A stretch of DNA of 64,000 nt from Bin107 sp965221655 (GTDB lineage Bacteria; UBA8248), in assembly GCA_965221655.1 (NCBI GenBank), contig OZ244906.1, forward strand, positions 2,356,001 to 2,420,000, written 5' to 3'. This document shows positions 51,729 to 60,363 of the stretch, piece after piece (position 1 is the first letter of the stretch; each line of letters opens with the position of its first letter). A program made the position numbers and the translations under genes. Below the pieces are notes generated by a model, which saw only the letters and a list, made by a program, of their open reading frames with translations, did not search any database and was not told the origin of the DNA.

Positions 51729-52346
51729 TCAATACTTTCTGAGCACCCCGACGACGACGCCCTGAATCCTGAGTTCCTCCTCGTCCACCATGATGGGCTC
51801 CATCGCCTCGTTCGCGGGCTGGAGGCGAATGCGCGGCCCCTCGCGGTAGAAGCGCTTGAGGGTGGCGGATTCTCCATCGATGAGGGCGACCACGGTTTCG
51901 CCGTTCATCGCGGTGGTTCGGCCCTCGACGATCACGTAGTCGCCGTCCTGGATGTGATCCTCAATCATCGAGTCGCCCTTCACTTTGAGCACGTAGAGGT
52001 TGCCGTCTCCCGACGACCAGGGCAGCGGTATGGTCTCGGTGTCCTCTATCGCCTCAAGCGGCAGACCCGCCGCAATCATCCCGAGCAGGGGCAGTTCCGC
52101 ACCCCCCGTCGTCGCGGCCGGGCCGATGGTGTCCGAGCCGGGGACGAGCTCGATGGCGCGGCTGCGGTTCCAGCTGCGCTTGATGAGGCCTTTCTGGGCG
52201 ATGTTTTGCAGGTGCTTGTGCACCGTGGCCGGCGAGTTCAGATGAAAGTGCTTGCCGATCTCCACGATGGAGGGCGCATATCCGTTCTCCCCGATAAACT
52301 CCTTGATGTACTCGTAAATTTCTCTTTGCCTGCGGGTGAGGAACAT
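51729..52346 (-). CDS. lexA: LexA repressor
   Basis: SOS repressor and self-cleaving protease, 205 residues. The N-terminal winged helix-turn-helix reads LTRRQREIYEYIKEFIGENG, then YAPSIVEIGKHFHLNSPATV and HKHLQNIAQKGLIKR. The Ala-Gly cleavage site is in LLGMIAAGLPLEAIED (near residue 90), the catalytic Ser in VKGDSMIEDHIQDGDYVIV and the Lys in ALIDGESATLKRFYREG. ATG 52346 follows AAGGAGGT at five bases and overlaps a CATATG-centred box, so LexA may block its own start region. dinB follows. Confidence 0.97.
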   Translation of the reverse strand: MFLTRRQREIYEYIKEFIGENGYAPSIVEIGKHFHLNSPATVHKHLQNIAQKGLIKRSWNRSRAIELVPGSDTIGPAATTGGAELPLLGMIAAGLPLEAIEDTETIPLPWSSGDGNLYVLKVKGDSMIEDHIQDGDYVIVEGRTTAMNGETVVALIDGESATLKRFYREGPRIRLQPANEAMEPIMVDEEELRIQGVVVGVLRKY

Positions 52347-52354
52347 ATGGTACC
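52341..52354. promoter_or_regulatory. LexA-type box overlapping the lexA start codon
   Basis: GAACATATGGTACC spans the lexA ATG. The left half GAAC-ATAT matches the GAAC-N4-GTTC SOS box of Gram-positive bacteria; the right half is degenerate. Confidence 0.4.
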
Positions 52355-52427
52355 TCCTTTGTCGAAATTACGGGGCGAAGGCGTTGCCCTGCTCCTGCGT
52401 CGTGAGCGACTCGAGATGGGAGTGCGG

Positions 52428-52437
52428 GAAAACATAT
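52428..52437. promoter_or_regulatory. Half LexA-type box in the lexA leader
   Basis: GAAAACATAT repeats the left half of the perfect palindrome at 52560. The right half is absent, so it may be a weak auxiliary site or chance. Confidence 0.25.
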
Positions 52438-52547
52438 CGCAAACGAAAGCCTTGTTCATGCGGCAGCCCCCCCCCGCGACCCTCTCCGCCCGTGACTCCC
52501 AAAAGGCCTGGGTTGCGGTGTGGGCGTTCACAGTGGGCAGCCTCCAT

Positions 52548-52573
52548 GGAAACATATGGAAAACATATGTTTT
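52548..52573. promoter_or_regulatory. lexA operator: Tandem LexA operators upstream of lexA
   Basis: Two CATATG-centred boxes lie 11 bp apart, centre to centre: GGAAACATATGG (52548-52559) and the perfect 14-base palindrome AAAACATATGTTTT (52560-52573). The core AAC-ATAT-GTT matches the Gram-positive SOS consensus GAAC-N4-GTTC in six of eight fixed bases. The palindrome sits just downstream of a minus-strand TAGAAT (52585-52580), a good -10 for lexA-dinB, so binding would cover the transcription start. Confidence 0.7.
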
Positions 52574-52635
52574 ACGAAAATTCTACATTCTTAATACAAA
52601 CAAATTACGAATTGCTTTGCAAGTCTTTTTTCACG

Positions 52636-52665
52636 TTTTTATTTTGGGCGGGTTTTGGCGATAAT
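52636..52665 (+). promoter_or_regulatory. Candidate promoter of the enoyl-CoA hydratase gene
   Basis: TTTTTA (52636-52641), 18-base spacer, GATAAT (52660-52665), in an AT-rich stretch (52560-52680) that stands out from the rest of the window. Leader about 42 bases. Confidence 0.35.
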
Positions 52666-52713
52666 CAGACAAACACCCGCCGGCTTTTCGGCGTACTTGC
52701 GGAGGAAAGCGGT

Positions 52714-53436
52714 ATGACGTGCGTTCGCTACGAAAAAACAAACGGCGTGGGCCGCGTGACACTCGCGCGCGCCGAGGAGGCAAATCGCCTGACGTTCGAC
52801 ATGATGGCCGAACTCGCCGAGGCGCTCCTGCGCGCGGGTGCGGAGTGCGACGTCGTGCTCTTAACGGGCGAGGGGGCGGATTTTTGCGCAGGTAGAGAGA
52901 GCGTGCGCGGCGGGTCGGGGTTGCCGCCCGTGGACGTGATACGCGAGCGTTTTCGGGGAATCGTGAGGATGAATGACGCCCTTGAGTTCTCGCCCGCCGT
53001 TACGGTGGCTGCGTTGCGGGGCCGCGCCTTCGGACCCGGGGCGGGGCTGATCAGCCGTGCCGATCTGGTGCTGGCGTCCGAGACCGCGCGCGTCGCCTTT
53101 CCCGAAATCAGGGAAGGGTTTCCGCCCACTGTGGTCGTGAGCCATCTGGCGCGCAAGCTGGAGCGGCGCCACGGCTTCGAGATGGTCGTCACCGGCCGGG
53201 AGGTCGACGCGCACGAAGCACAACGCATCGGCATGGTGAACCGCGTGGTGGCGGATGCGGCTTTGGACGCGGAGGCCGAGCGCCTGTGTGCGGACCTCGC
53301 GGGGCTGGGCGGCGAATCCCTCCGCGCGACCAAGGCGTTTTACCGCTTCGCCGAGACCGCCCGGCCCGAGGCGAGTGCGGACCACGCGGTGAACCTGATA
53401 GCCAATGCCATTCACGCGAAGGGAAACGTGGGCTGA
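52714..53436 (+). CDS. Enoyl-CoA hydratase/isomerase-family protein
   Basis: A 240-residue crotonase-fold protein. Oxyanion-hole segments DFCAGRESVRGG and AALRGRAFGPGAGLISRADL are present, and both catalytic Glu of hydratases can be placed: FPEIREGFPP (Glu 144 equivalent) and HGFEMVVTGREVD (Glu 164 equivalent). GGAGGAAA precedes ATG 52714. The gene is divergent from lexA and followed after 77 bases by a TPP enzyme, so the two may act in one pathway. Confidence 0.88.
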   Translation: MTCVRYEKTNGVGRVTLARAEEANRLTFDMMAELAEALLRAGAECDVVLLTGEGADFCAGRESVRGGSGLPPVDVIRERFRGIVRMNDALEFSPAVTVAALRGRAFGPGAGLISRADLVLASETARVAFPEIREGFPPTVVVSHLARKLERRHGFEMVVTGREVDAHEAQRIGMVNRVVADAALDAEAERLCADLAGLGGESLRATKAFYRFAETARPEASADHAVNLIANAIHAKGNVG

Positions 53437-53467
53437 CGCGCGGGCGTCGGCCCGGCGTTCGGTGCAA

Positions 53468-53489
53468 GCGAAGCGCGGCTGCGCTTCGC
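53468..53489. repeat. Perfect inverted repeat between hydratase and TPP-enzyme genes
   Basis: GCGAAGCGC - GGCT - GCGCTTCGC forms a 9-bp stem with a four-base loop. No U-tract follows, so it is not a standard terminator; it could stabilise the upstream mRNA end or slow ribosomes between the two genes. Confidence 0.6.
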
Positions 53490-53513
53490 CGTCTACATGA
53501 GGAGAACGCTCCG

Positions 53514-55172
53514 ATGGTAAGCATGACGGCTGGACACGCGGTGGCGGACGCGCTGGCGAAACTGGGGACGAAGCACGTCATCGGCATGGCGGGCTCGTGC
53601 ATGATCGAGATACTCGACGGCATGTACGGGCGTGAGGACATCTCCTTCCTCACGGTGCGCCACGAGCAAAGCGCCGCCCTGATGGCCGACGCCTACGCGC
53701 GGCTCACCGGCGAGGTGGGGGTGTGCATGGCGACGAACGGGCCCGGAGCGACGAACCTGGTTACCGGCGTCGCGCATTCGATGATGGCCCAGAGTCCGGT
53801 GTTGGTCATCACCGGCGCGCCCATGATGAAGGACACGTTTCGCGATTCCACCCAGGAGCTCGACCAGGTGGCCATGTTCGCTCCCATGGTGAAATGGTCG
53901 GTGCAGGTGCGAAAGCCCGAACGCGCCGCCGACGCCGTTCGCGAGGCGTGGCACGCGGCCACATCGGGGGTGCCCGGCCCGGTGCACGTCGATCTGCCGC
54001 GCGACGTGCTGAACGAAAGGGCGGAGTTTCCCGACGCCCTCGCGCGCCCGGCCCGCGCCCGGCTGGTCCCCGACCCCGCGGCGGTAGCCCGCGCGGCGGA
54101 GTTGCTCGCAGCGGCCGAGCGGCCCCTGCTCATCGGCGGCGGCGGCGTGCTGTGGGACGACGCGAGTGCGGATTTGACGGCTCTCGCCGAGGCACTCGAC
54201 GCCCCCGTCATGACCTCCACGGGGCGGGACGACGTGGTTCCGGCCGGCCACCCCCTGTTTCTGGGCTCTATCGGACGGGGAACGCTGCCCGAGGCGCAGG
54301 CGCTCTTCGAGACGGCGGACGTGGTGTTCGCCGTGGGCACGCGGCTGGCGCATTCGACTACGTTTCTGCGACCCGATTTTTTCCGGGGCGCCAGGCTCAT
54401 ACACGCCGCCGTCGACCCGCGCAACATCGGCAGAACCTTCGACACCGACGTGGGGATGAACGCGGACGCGGGCGCAGCACTCCGTGCCGTGCGCGCCGCA
54501 CTCGGCGGGGGCGTGAAGCGCCCCGGCTGGCGTGCGGAGGCCGCAGCCGTGCGCGCCGCCCAGGAGAGACACCGCACACGCGCCCTTGAATACGGCGCCA
54601 GGCCCATCGACCCCCGGCGCGCACAGGCCGCACTCGCGCGGGTGTTGCCCGAAGACGCCGTCATCACCAACGACGCGGGAAGTGCCGCGGGCTACGTCTA
54701 CGAGTACCAGACGTTCGGCGCTCCCCGCAGCTTCGTGGCCCCGCAGGATTTGGCGGCCATCGGCATCGGCTATCCCCTGGGGCTGGGGGCGAAGCTCGCG
54801 TGCCCGGACCGCAAGGTCGTCACCATCAGCGGCGACGGGGCGTTTTTGTGCAACGGGGCGGAGCTCGAAACCGCTATGCGCGAGAACCTGCCCACCGTCT
54901 GCGTCGTTCTCAACAACTTCAATCTGGGTTCTGAGCGCGCCTACCAGAAGCACTTCTACGAGGGGCGCTACATCGCCGACGCCATCGGCAACCCGAGGTT
55001 TGACGATTATGCCCGCGCTTTCGGGGCGACGGGTTACCGGGTGGAAGACCCCGCGGATTTAGAAGACGTCTACGCGCAGGCACTTCGGGAGGAGGGCCCG
55101 GTGGTCGTCGACGTGCTGATCGACCAGGACGTATTCCCCGAGCCCAGGCGCAAGGACGCGGTGAAGAACTGA
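53514..55172 (+). CDS. Thiamine pyrophosphate enzyme, acetolactate synthase-like
   Basis: A 552-residue member of the AHAS/pyruvate oxidase/benzoylformate decarboxylase/oxalyl-CoA decarboxylase superfamily. The catalytic Glu is in TVRHEQSAALMADAYARLTG near residue 50, the FAD/ADP-like middle domain is at about 190-330, and the TPP motif is GDGAFLCNGAELETAMREN ending in VVLNN. ATG 53514 has GAGGAG nine bases upstream. Catabolic neighbours favour a 2-oxoacid or oxalyl-CoA-type lyase over branched-chain synthesis, and no ilvN is next to it. The exact reaction is open. Confidence 0.88.
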   Translation: MVSMTAGHAVADALAKLGTKHVIGMAGSCMIEILDGMYGREDISFLTVRHEQSAALMADAYARLTGEVGVCMATNGPGATNLVTGVAHSMMAQSPVLVITGAPMMKDTFRDSTQELDQVAMFAPMVKWSVQVRKPERAADAVREAWHAATSGVPGPVHVDLPRDVLNERAEFPDALARPARARLVPDPAAVARAAELLAAAERPLLIGGGGVLWDDASADLTALAEALDAPVMTSTGRDDVVPAGHPLFLGSIGRGTLPEAQALFETADVVFAVGTRLAHSTTFLRPDFFRGARLIHAAVDPRNIGRTFDTDVGMNADAGAALRAVRAALGGGVKRPGWRAEAAAVRAAQERHRTRALEYGARPIDPRRAQAALARVLPEDAVITNDAGSAAGYVYEYQTFGAPRSFVAPQDLAAIGIGYPLGLGAKLACPDRKVVTISGDGAFLCNGAELETAMRENLPTVCVVLNNFNLGSERAYQKHFYEGRYIADAIGNPRFDDYARAFGATGYRVEDPADLEDVYAQALREEGPVVVDVLIDQDVFPEPRRKDAVKN

Positions 55173-55185
55173 AGCGCAGTTTCCC

Positions 55186-56421
55186 TCAGGCGGGTTTGCG
55201 GGGAGGAACCGGAGTGTGCTCGCTCTGCGCGCGTTTTCTCGCGAGCGTCCACGTTCCCGTGCCGTAGAGCGTCGCGCCCACTGCCGCCGCGCCAAGCGCC
55301 AGCCACGCGAGCGACCCGAAACCGCCCCAGCGAATGGCGAACCCGCCCAGGGCGGCGCCCAGGAACAGGCCCACCTGGTTGCTGGTCGCATATGCGCCGA
55401 TGATGGCCCCGCGCGCCTCGGGAGCGAGCGCGATGAGCGTGTCCATGACAACGGGACGGCTGAGCTGGCTCAGGAGAGAGAAGAAGAGTCCCGCCAATAT
55501 CGCCGCGAACAGAAGCCCCGTTCCGGCGAAGTGGACCGCGAGCAGCACGCCTTGCGCCACAACGAAGGCGGTGATGAGCACGAAGCGCCGCCCCACGCCC
55601 GCGAGCACGCCCCCCAACAGGCCGCCCGCGAGCGCGCCGACGGACATCGTCGTAATCAGGCTGCCGACGGAGGAGAGCGAGAGGCCGAAGCGCCGCAGCA
55701 AGAACACCGAGACGTAGGTGAGAAACATGGAGGTGAGGAGCCGCTCGGTCACGTTTCCGCCCATGAGCAGCCACGAGACGCGCTCGCGCATCCAGGCGAA
55801 GCTCGCCAGGTAGGAGAGCGGCGGGCCGCCGCGCCTGCCCGCGGGCAGTGCCCGGAAGGTGTAGATGCACAGCAGCAGGCCAAACGCCCCGGCGACGCGA
55901 AGCGCGTTGCGCCAGCCGAAGTGATCGGTGAGAAAAGCCACGCCCGGTATGCCGACGAGCAGGCCCATTGCCACGCCCGAGGTCGCGAAGCCGATGGCCA
56001 GTCCGCGGTTTTTGCCCGAAAAGTTGTCCCCGATGATGGCCACCGCCGTGGGCGGCACCAGTGCGCCGCTCAGCCCCGCGACGAAGCGCCAAAGCCCCAC
56101 CGCAAGGTAATCCCCCGCGAACGAGGTGGCGATGCTCGAGAGTGAAAGCCCCATCGCCCCGATGAGGATGACGGGCCTTCTGCCGTAGCGATCCGATATG
56201 GGCGCGAGCAGGGGGGCGCCCACCCCCCAGGGAATGAAGGTGATGGAGGCCAACTGCCCCATCACCGCCAGCGAAAGGCCCAGCTCGCGGCCCATCAGGT
56301 CGAGCATGGGCCCCAGGATGAAGGCCGTCGTGTAGGCGGTGAATATGGTGAGGAAACACGCCAGGACGATCGGCCAGCCGGCCTTGAGGCTCGCGTCGCT
56401 TCTGTTGCGCGAAGAATCCAT
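55186..56421 (-). CDS. Major facilitator superfamily transporter
   Basis: A 411-residue protein with 12 predicted helices. The MFS signature between helices 2 and 3 reads GAPLLAPISDRYGRRPVILI, and helices such as WPIVLACFLTIFTAYTTAFI, VAMGLLVGIPGVAFLTDHFG and ALGAAAVGATLYGTGTWTLA are clear. ATG 56421 follows GAGGAG at about six bases. Last gene of the five-gene catabolic operon, so it probably imports the substrate. Convergent with the TPP-enzyme gene (13-base gap). Confidence 0.9.
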   Translation of the reverse strand: MDSSRNRSDASLKAGWPIVLACFLTIFTAYTTAFILGPMLDLMGRELGLSLAVMGQLASITFIPWGVGAPLLAPISDRYGRRPVILIGAMGLSLSSIATSFAGDYLAVGLWRFVAGLSGALVPPTAVAIIGDNFSGKNRGLAIGFATSGVAMGLLVGIPGVAFLTDHFGWRNALRVAGAFGLLLCIYTFRALPAGRRGGPPLSYLASFAWMRERVSWLLMGGNVTERLLTSMFLTYVSVFLLRRFGLSLSSVGSLITTMSVGALAGGLLGGVLAGVGRRFVLITAFVVAQGVLLAVHFAGTGLLFAAILAGLFFSLLSQLSRPVVMDTLIALAPEARGAIIGAYATSNQVGLFLGAALGGFAIRWGGFGSLAWLALGAAAVGATLYGTGTWTLARKRAQSEHTPVPPRKPA

Positions 56422-56498
56422 GCGCACTCCTCGGGCAGGGAGGGTTCTTATGCGTCATGACGCCCCCTCCCGCAACCCCTTGAGGAGAAGGCCCCGTC

Positions 56499-57281
56499 TC
56501 AGCAGTTCCTCCAGACGGGTTTTCGTTTTTCCATGAACGCGTTCTTGCCCTCGCGGTAGTCCTCGGTCTGGTAGAAGCGGTTCATGATGGGCCTGCACAG
56601 GCGATAGCCTTCGTACATCGACACGTTGGCGGCCACGGCAATCTCCTCCTTGGTGTGCTGCACCGACATGGGCGAGCACTCGATGATCTGCTCGGCCATG
56701 GCGGTTGCCGTCTCGAGGAGCGCACCGTTTTCGGCGATCTTCACCACCAGCCCCAGGCGGTAGGCCTCCTGCGCGTCTATCAGTTCGCCGGAGAACATGT
56801 ACCATCTGGCGAGGCCGGGAATTGCCGCCGGAAGACGCATGGCCCCGCCGATGCTGATGATGCCGATTTTGGGCTGGGAATAGCCGATCTTCGCGTCCTC
56901 GGACACCACGCGCACGTCCGCGCCGAGAAGCAGGCTCATGCCGCCGCCGATGGCGTAGCCCTGTGCCGCGCAGATGATGGGCTTCTTTATCCAGTCCAGG
57001 TCGCAGTAGAGAACTCCCTTGGGGCGGACGGCGCCCATCTTGAGTTCGTCCTCTTCGAGATTCTGGTCCCACCCCGAGCAGAACGACTTGCCCTCGCCCG
57101 CGAGTATGGCCACCCACACCTCCTTGTCGTCGTTTACGTCCTCCCAGCACCGGAGGAGCTCGCTCACCGTCGCGAAACTGAGCGGGTTGAGCTTCTCCGG
57201 CCGGTTGAGGGTCACGTAGGCGATGCGGTTCTCCTTGCGGTACGTTACGGTTTTGAGGCCAAATTCTTGTGTGAGGTCCAT
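56499..57281 (-). CDS. Crotonase-fold protein with altered active site
   Basis: A 260-residue enoyl-CoA hydratase/isomerase-family protein. The oxyanion segments SFCSGWDQNLEEDEL and AAQGYAIGGGMSLLLGADVR are intact, but the two hydratase Glu are replaced: SQPKIGIISIGGAMRLP has Lys at the first position and PGLARWYMFSGELID has Trp at the second. It is therefore probably not a simple hydratase; other crotonase reactions (decarboxylation, dehalogenation, C-C bond cleavage) need different residues. ATG 57281 follows GGGGAGG. It belongs to the operon with the acyl-CoA ligase. Confidence 0.88.
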   Translation of the reverse strand: MDLTQEFGLKTVTYRKENRIAYVTLNRPEKLNPLSFATVSELLRCWEDVNDDKEVWVAILAGEGKSFCSGWDQNLEEDELKMGAVRPKGVLYCDLDWIKKPIICAAQGYAIGGGMSLLLGADVRVVSEDAKIGYSQPKIGIISIGGAMRLPAAIPGLARWYMFSGELIDAQEAYRLGLVVKIAENGALLETATAMAEQIIECSPMSVQHTKEEIAVAANVSMYEGYRLCRPIMNRFYQTEDYREGKNAFMEKRKPVWRNC

Positions 57282-57337
57282 GCGCGTTCCTCCCCTGGTT
57301 GTGTGAGTGCTGCGGCGAATCGGCGGCGCAGGCCGCT

Positions 57338-58921
57338 CTAATTCACTCTTCGCTCTCTGCCCGCCCAGTGGCGCTCGCGCATCTCGCGCCGCAAGACTTT
57401 GCCCTGGGCGTTCTTGGGAATCTCGCTCAGAAACTCGACCTGCCGGGGCTTCTTGTAGCCGGCGACGTGGTTGCGCGTGAAGTCGATGATCTCCTCGGCC
57501 GCGGGGGATGCGCCGGGACGCAGGACGATCATCGCCTTTATCGCTTCGCCCCACTTGTCGTCGGGCACGCCGATTACCAACGCTTCGCGCACGGCGGGGT
57601 GACGGCACAGGACGCGCTCGACTTCGGAGGGGTAGACGTTGAACCCGCCCGTGATGATCATCTCCTTCTTGCGGTCCACGATGTAGATGTAGCCCTCCTC
57701 GTCGGCGACGGCCAAATCCCCGGTGTGCACCCACCCGCCCCGCATGGTCTCTGCCGTCGCCTCGGGGTTGTTCCAGTAGCCCGTCATGGCGTAGTCGCCC
57801 CGCACGCAGATTTCGCCCATCTCGTTCGGGGGGGCGGGGCGGCCGTCGTCGTCCATGAGGAGGAGTTCGACGCCCGCGGCCACCCTGCCGCACGAGGCGA
57901 GGCGCTTGCGCTCCCCTGGTGGTGCGTCCACCGCGTGATCCCAGGGGTCGAGAATCGCGATGGGCTGGCGCGCCTCGGTCAGCCCGTAGGTCTGGCGGAA
58001 GACGGGGCCGAAGCGCCTCAGGGCGAGGGCGAGGTTTTCTTCCGATATGGGCGCCGCCCCGTAAGTGATGGTGTGGAGGCTGGATACGTCTGCGCTCTCG
58101 AGCCTTTCGCACGCGAGGAGCCGCTGCATCATGGTGGAGACGAGGTAGGTGGTCGTAACGCGCTCGCGTTCCACTGCTTCGAGGAACGACTCCGGGCCAA
58201 AGGCGGGCAGAACGACGTTGCACGCCCCCCGGGCGAGGGTGGTTTCGATGAAGTTGAACGAGGCGTGCGTCATCGGCCCCGCGTGGAGCATGGAGTCGAG
58301 CGGCCCCAGCCTGTAGTCGAGGTTTCTGAAGAACTTGGCCAGCCACGCCATATGCGTGCGGTGGGTGTTGACGACCGCCTTGGGTACGCCCGTCGTGCCC
58401 GAAGTGTAGTGGAGGTGAAACAGGCAATCGGGCGTCACCATGACGCCGGGAGCGGCGGGCGAGGCCTTGCGCAGCCAATCCTCGTAGCCTTGCGCATCCC
58501 CCCCTTCCCAGCCCACGGCGACGACGCGGCGCAAGTCCGGGCACCGCCTTGCGAGTTCTTCTGCGTATTCACGATGTTCTTCGTCGATGAGGAGAAAGGC
58601 CGCTCCCGCGTCGTGGAGCATGTGGACGTGGTCTTCGAGAACGTTGCGCCCGTGGAGGTTCAGCGACGCTCCGCCCGCCATCGCCACGCCGAAGTTGATC
58701 TCGACGATCTCCGCGCGGTTGCGCATGAGCTTGGCGACGCGCTCCCCCCGCGCCAGACCGTTGGCGCGCAGCGCGTTCGCCACGCGCTTGCTGCGCTCGT
58801 GGACCAGGGAGAACGACAGGCGGCGCGCACCCTCCACCACGGCCACGCGCGAACCGTATCGCTTCGCCGCCCAAGCGACGTTGGCGCCCGGATCGATGGC
58901 TGGTTCGCTCTCATGCTTCAT
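57338..58921 (-). CDS. AMP-forming acyl-CoA synthetase
   Basis: Activates a carboxylic acid to its CoA thioester through an acyl-adenylate. The 527-residue protein has the P-loop-like LHYTSGTTGVPKAVVNTHRT, the A5 motif FRQTYGLTEARQPI, the A7/A8 region GGWVHTGDLAVADEEGYIYI with DRKKEMIITGGFNVYPSEVE and the C-terminal catalytic Lys in PKNAQGKVLRREM. Length and motifs fit medium-chain or aryl-CoA ligases. It sits between MmgE/PrpD and crotonase genes in a minus-strand operon. Confidence 0.93.
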   Translation of the reverse strand: MKHESEPAIDPGANVAWAAKRYGSRVAVVEGARRLSFSLVHERSKRVANALRANGLARGERVAKLMRNRAEIVEINFGVAMAGGASLNLHGRNVLEDHVHMLHDAGAAFLLIDEEHREYAEELARRCPDLRRVVAVGWEGGDAQGYEDWLRKASPAAPGVMVTPDCLFHLHYTSGTTGVPKAVVNTHRTHMAWLAKFFRNLDYRLGPLDSMLHAGPMTHASFNFIETTLARGACNVVLPAFGPESFLEAVERERVTTTYLVSTMMQRLLACERLESADVSSLHTITYGAAPISEENLALALRRFGPVFRQTYGLTEARQPIAILDPWDHAVDAPPGERKRLASCGRVAAGVELLLMDDDGRPAPPNEMGEICVRGDYAMTGYWNNPEATAETMRGGWVHTGDLAVADEEGYIYIVDRKKEMIITGGFNVYPSEVERVLCRHPAVREALVIGVPDDKWGEAIKAMIVLRPGASPAAEEIIDFTRNHVAGYKKPRQVEFLSEIPKNAQGKVLRREMRERHWAGRERRVN

Positions 58922-58955
58922 GAAGCGAAATTATAGTGCGCCCGCAGGCGAAACT

Positions 58956-60341
58956 CTACACGGGGGCGTGCGCGGCGGCGAGGTCGGCGAGCACGCCCCG
59001 CACGTCGGGGCAGTCCTCGAGTGCGGAGAGTGCCTCAAAGGCGCTTTCGGCACACGCGGGCGCAGCGGCTGCGCCCCGGGCGCAGGAGAAGAATTTCTCC
59101 TTTCTCTCCTCCGCGTTCATGGGCCACTCGGGAGAGCCCTTGATTGTGTCGTGCGTCACCTCGGTCCGGCGTCCGTCCCTGAGGCGCACGCGAATCCGCA
59201 CGGGCGTGAGCAGGAGACTCCCCGCTTCCCAAAGGTGCACCTTCGTCCTTCGTGCGAGGGCGGCTACCTCTTCTTCCGCAACGACCGCCCCGGGGGCGAA
59301 GTGCGCGATTTGCGGAGTGCCCCGCAGCAGGGAGAACGCCGTCGTCCACTGCGCACTGAACTGCGCGTCCACCTGGGGGTTGCGCCTGATTGCGAAGGGC
59401 TGGCCGATCATCGAGTGGCCGATGGGCGTCGTCCACACCTCTACGCTTTCGACTTCCTCCGCCCCGAAGCGCCCCAGCTGCTCGCGTGCCTCGAGAGCCG
59501 CGCTGATGTGGGGGTGGGACGCACGGCAACTCGGGTAGGGCTTGGTCCCGATGCGCGTTACCGCGAACTCCTCGCCCAGGCCGCGCGTGAGCGCCTCGGT
59601 GTCGCCCGCTCCGCCGCCGAAGAGTTCGACCACGCCGTCCGCCCCCGCGACGATGCGTCTGGGGCCGGTGGCGCCCGTCTCGGCGAGGACGGCCGCGTGC
59701 ACCGCCGCGCGCGCGGTGAAAGCGGGTTGCAAGCGCTTGGCGATGGAACCGTCGAGCAGCGCCTGGCGGTTGCCGTGGGACTGCGCGTAGCCGAAGCCCG
59801 TCGCGTTGGCTATGCCCTCTTCGTCGAGTCCCATGGCGCGGGCGGCGGCCATGGAGGCCGAGACGGCGCCGAACACCGTGGTGGGCAGCCAGCCCGGGTG
59901 GATGCTCTCGCGCACGACGGCGTTGAGCCTGAGGGTTGCGTCCGCGGCCCCCGCCAGCGCGGTAAGCGTCTCGCGGCCCGTGATGGCGCGCCCCGTGCTC
60001 TCCCCCGCCGCGAGAAAGGCGGGGAGAATGGTAACGAAGACGTGGTTTTGGGTGACGTCCTCGGTGTCGTCGAAGTCGTTCGAATGGATCATGGCGGCGT
60101 TCAGCCAGGCCGCCGTCGGCGCGGGGAGCCTGTGCCCGAACACGAGCACCGTCGCCTCGGGCGCGCCGCCCCAGCGGGCGTGGCGCTCCACGATCTCGGG
60201 GTTCAGGGGCGCTGCGGACCCCGCGAGGGCGCACGCGAGCGCGTCGATGAGGAGGCTTTTGGCGGCGGCCACGGCTTCGGCCGGCAAATCCTCGTAGCGC
60301 AGGTTCGCGTAGTGGGCAACGAGGTGCTGCATCGGGTCCAT
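58956..60341 (-). CDS. MmgE/PrpD-family protein
   Basis: A 461-residue member of the 2-methylcitrate dehydratase/cis-aconitate decarboxylase family. Typical segments: IDALACALAGSAAPLNPEIV, AAWLNAAMIHSNDFDDTEDV (the ND-DD motif), GESTGRAITGRETLTALAGA, ESIHPGWLPTTVFGAVSASM and GTKPYPSCRASHPHISAALE. ATG 60341 has GGAGA six bases upstream. Family members dehydrate or decarboxylate small hydroxy- or tricarboxylic acids; which one acts here is unknown. Second gene of the operon. Confidence 0.9.
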   Translation of the reverse strand: MDPMQHLVAHYANLRYEDLPAEAVAAAKSLLIDALACALAGSAAPLNPEIVERHARWGGAPEATVLVFGHRLPAPTAAWLNAAMIHSNDFDDTEDVTQNHVFVTILPAFLAAGESTGRAITGRETLTALAGAADATLRLNAVVRESIHPGWLPTTVFGAVSASMAAARAMGLDEEGIANATGFGYAQSHGNRQALLDGSIAKRLQPAFTARAAVHAAVLAETGATGPRRIVAGADGVVELFGGGAGDTEALTRGLGEEFAVTRIGTKPYPSCRASHPHISAALEAREQLGRFGAEEVESVEVWTTPIGHSMIGQPFAIRRNPQVDAQFSAQWTTAFSLLRGTPQIAHFAPGAVVAEEEVAALARRTKVHLWEAGSLLLTPVRIRVRLRDGRRTEVTHDTIKGSPEWPMNAEERKEKFFSCARGAAAAPACAESAFEALSALEDCPDVRGVLADLAAAHAPV

Positions 60342-60363
60342 GTTCGTCTCCGCGCGGGGTGGG

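Noticed and set aside
53468..53489. Rho-independent terminator
   Set aside because: The stem is good but no run of T follows on either strand.
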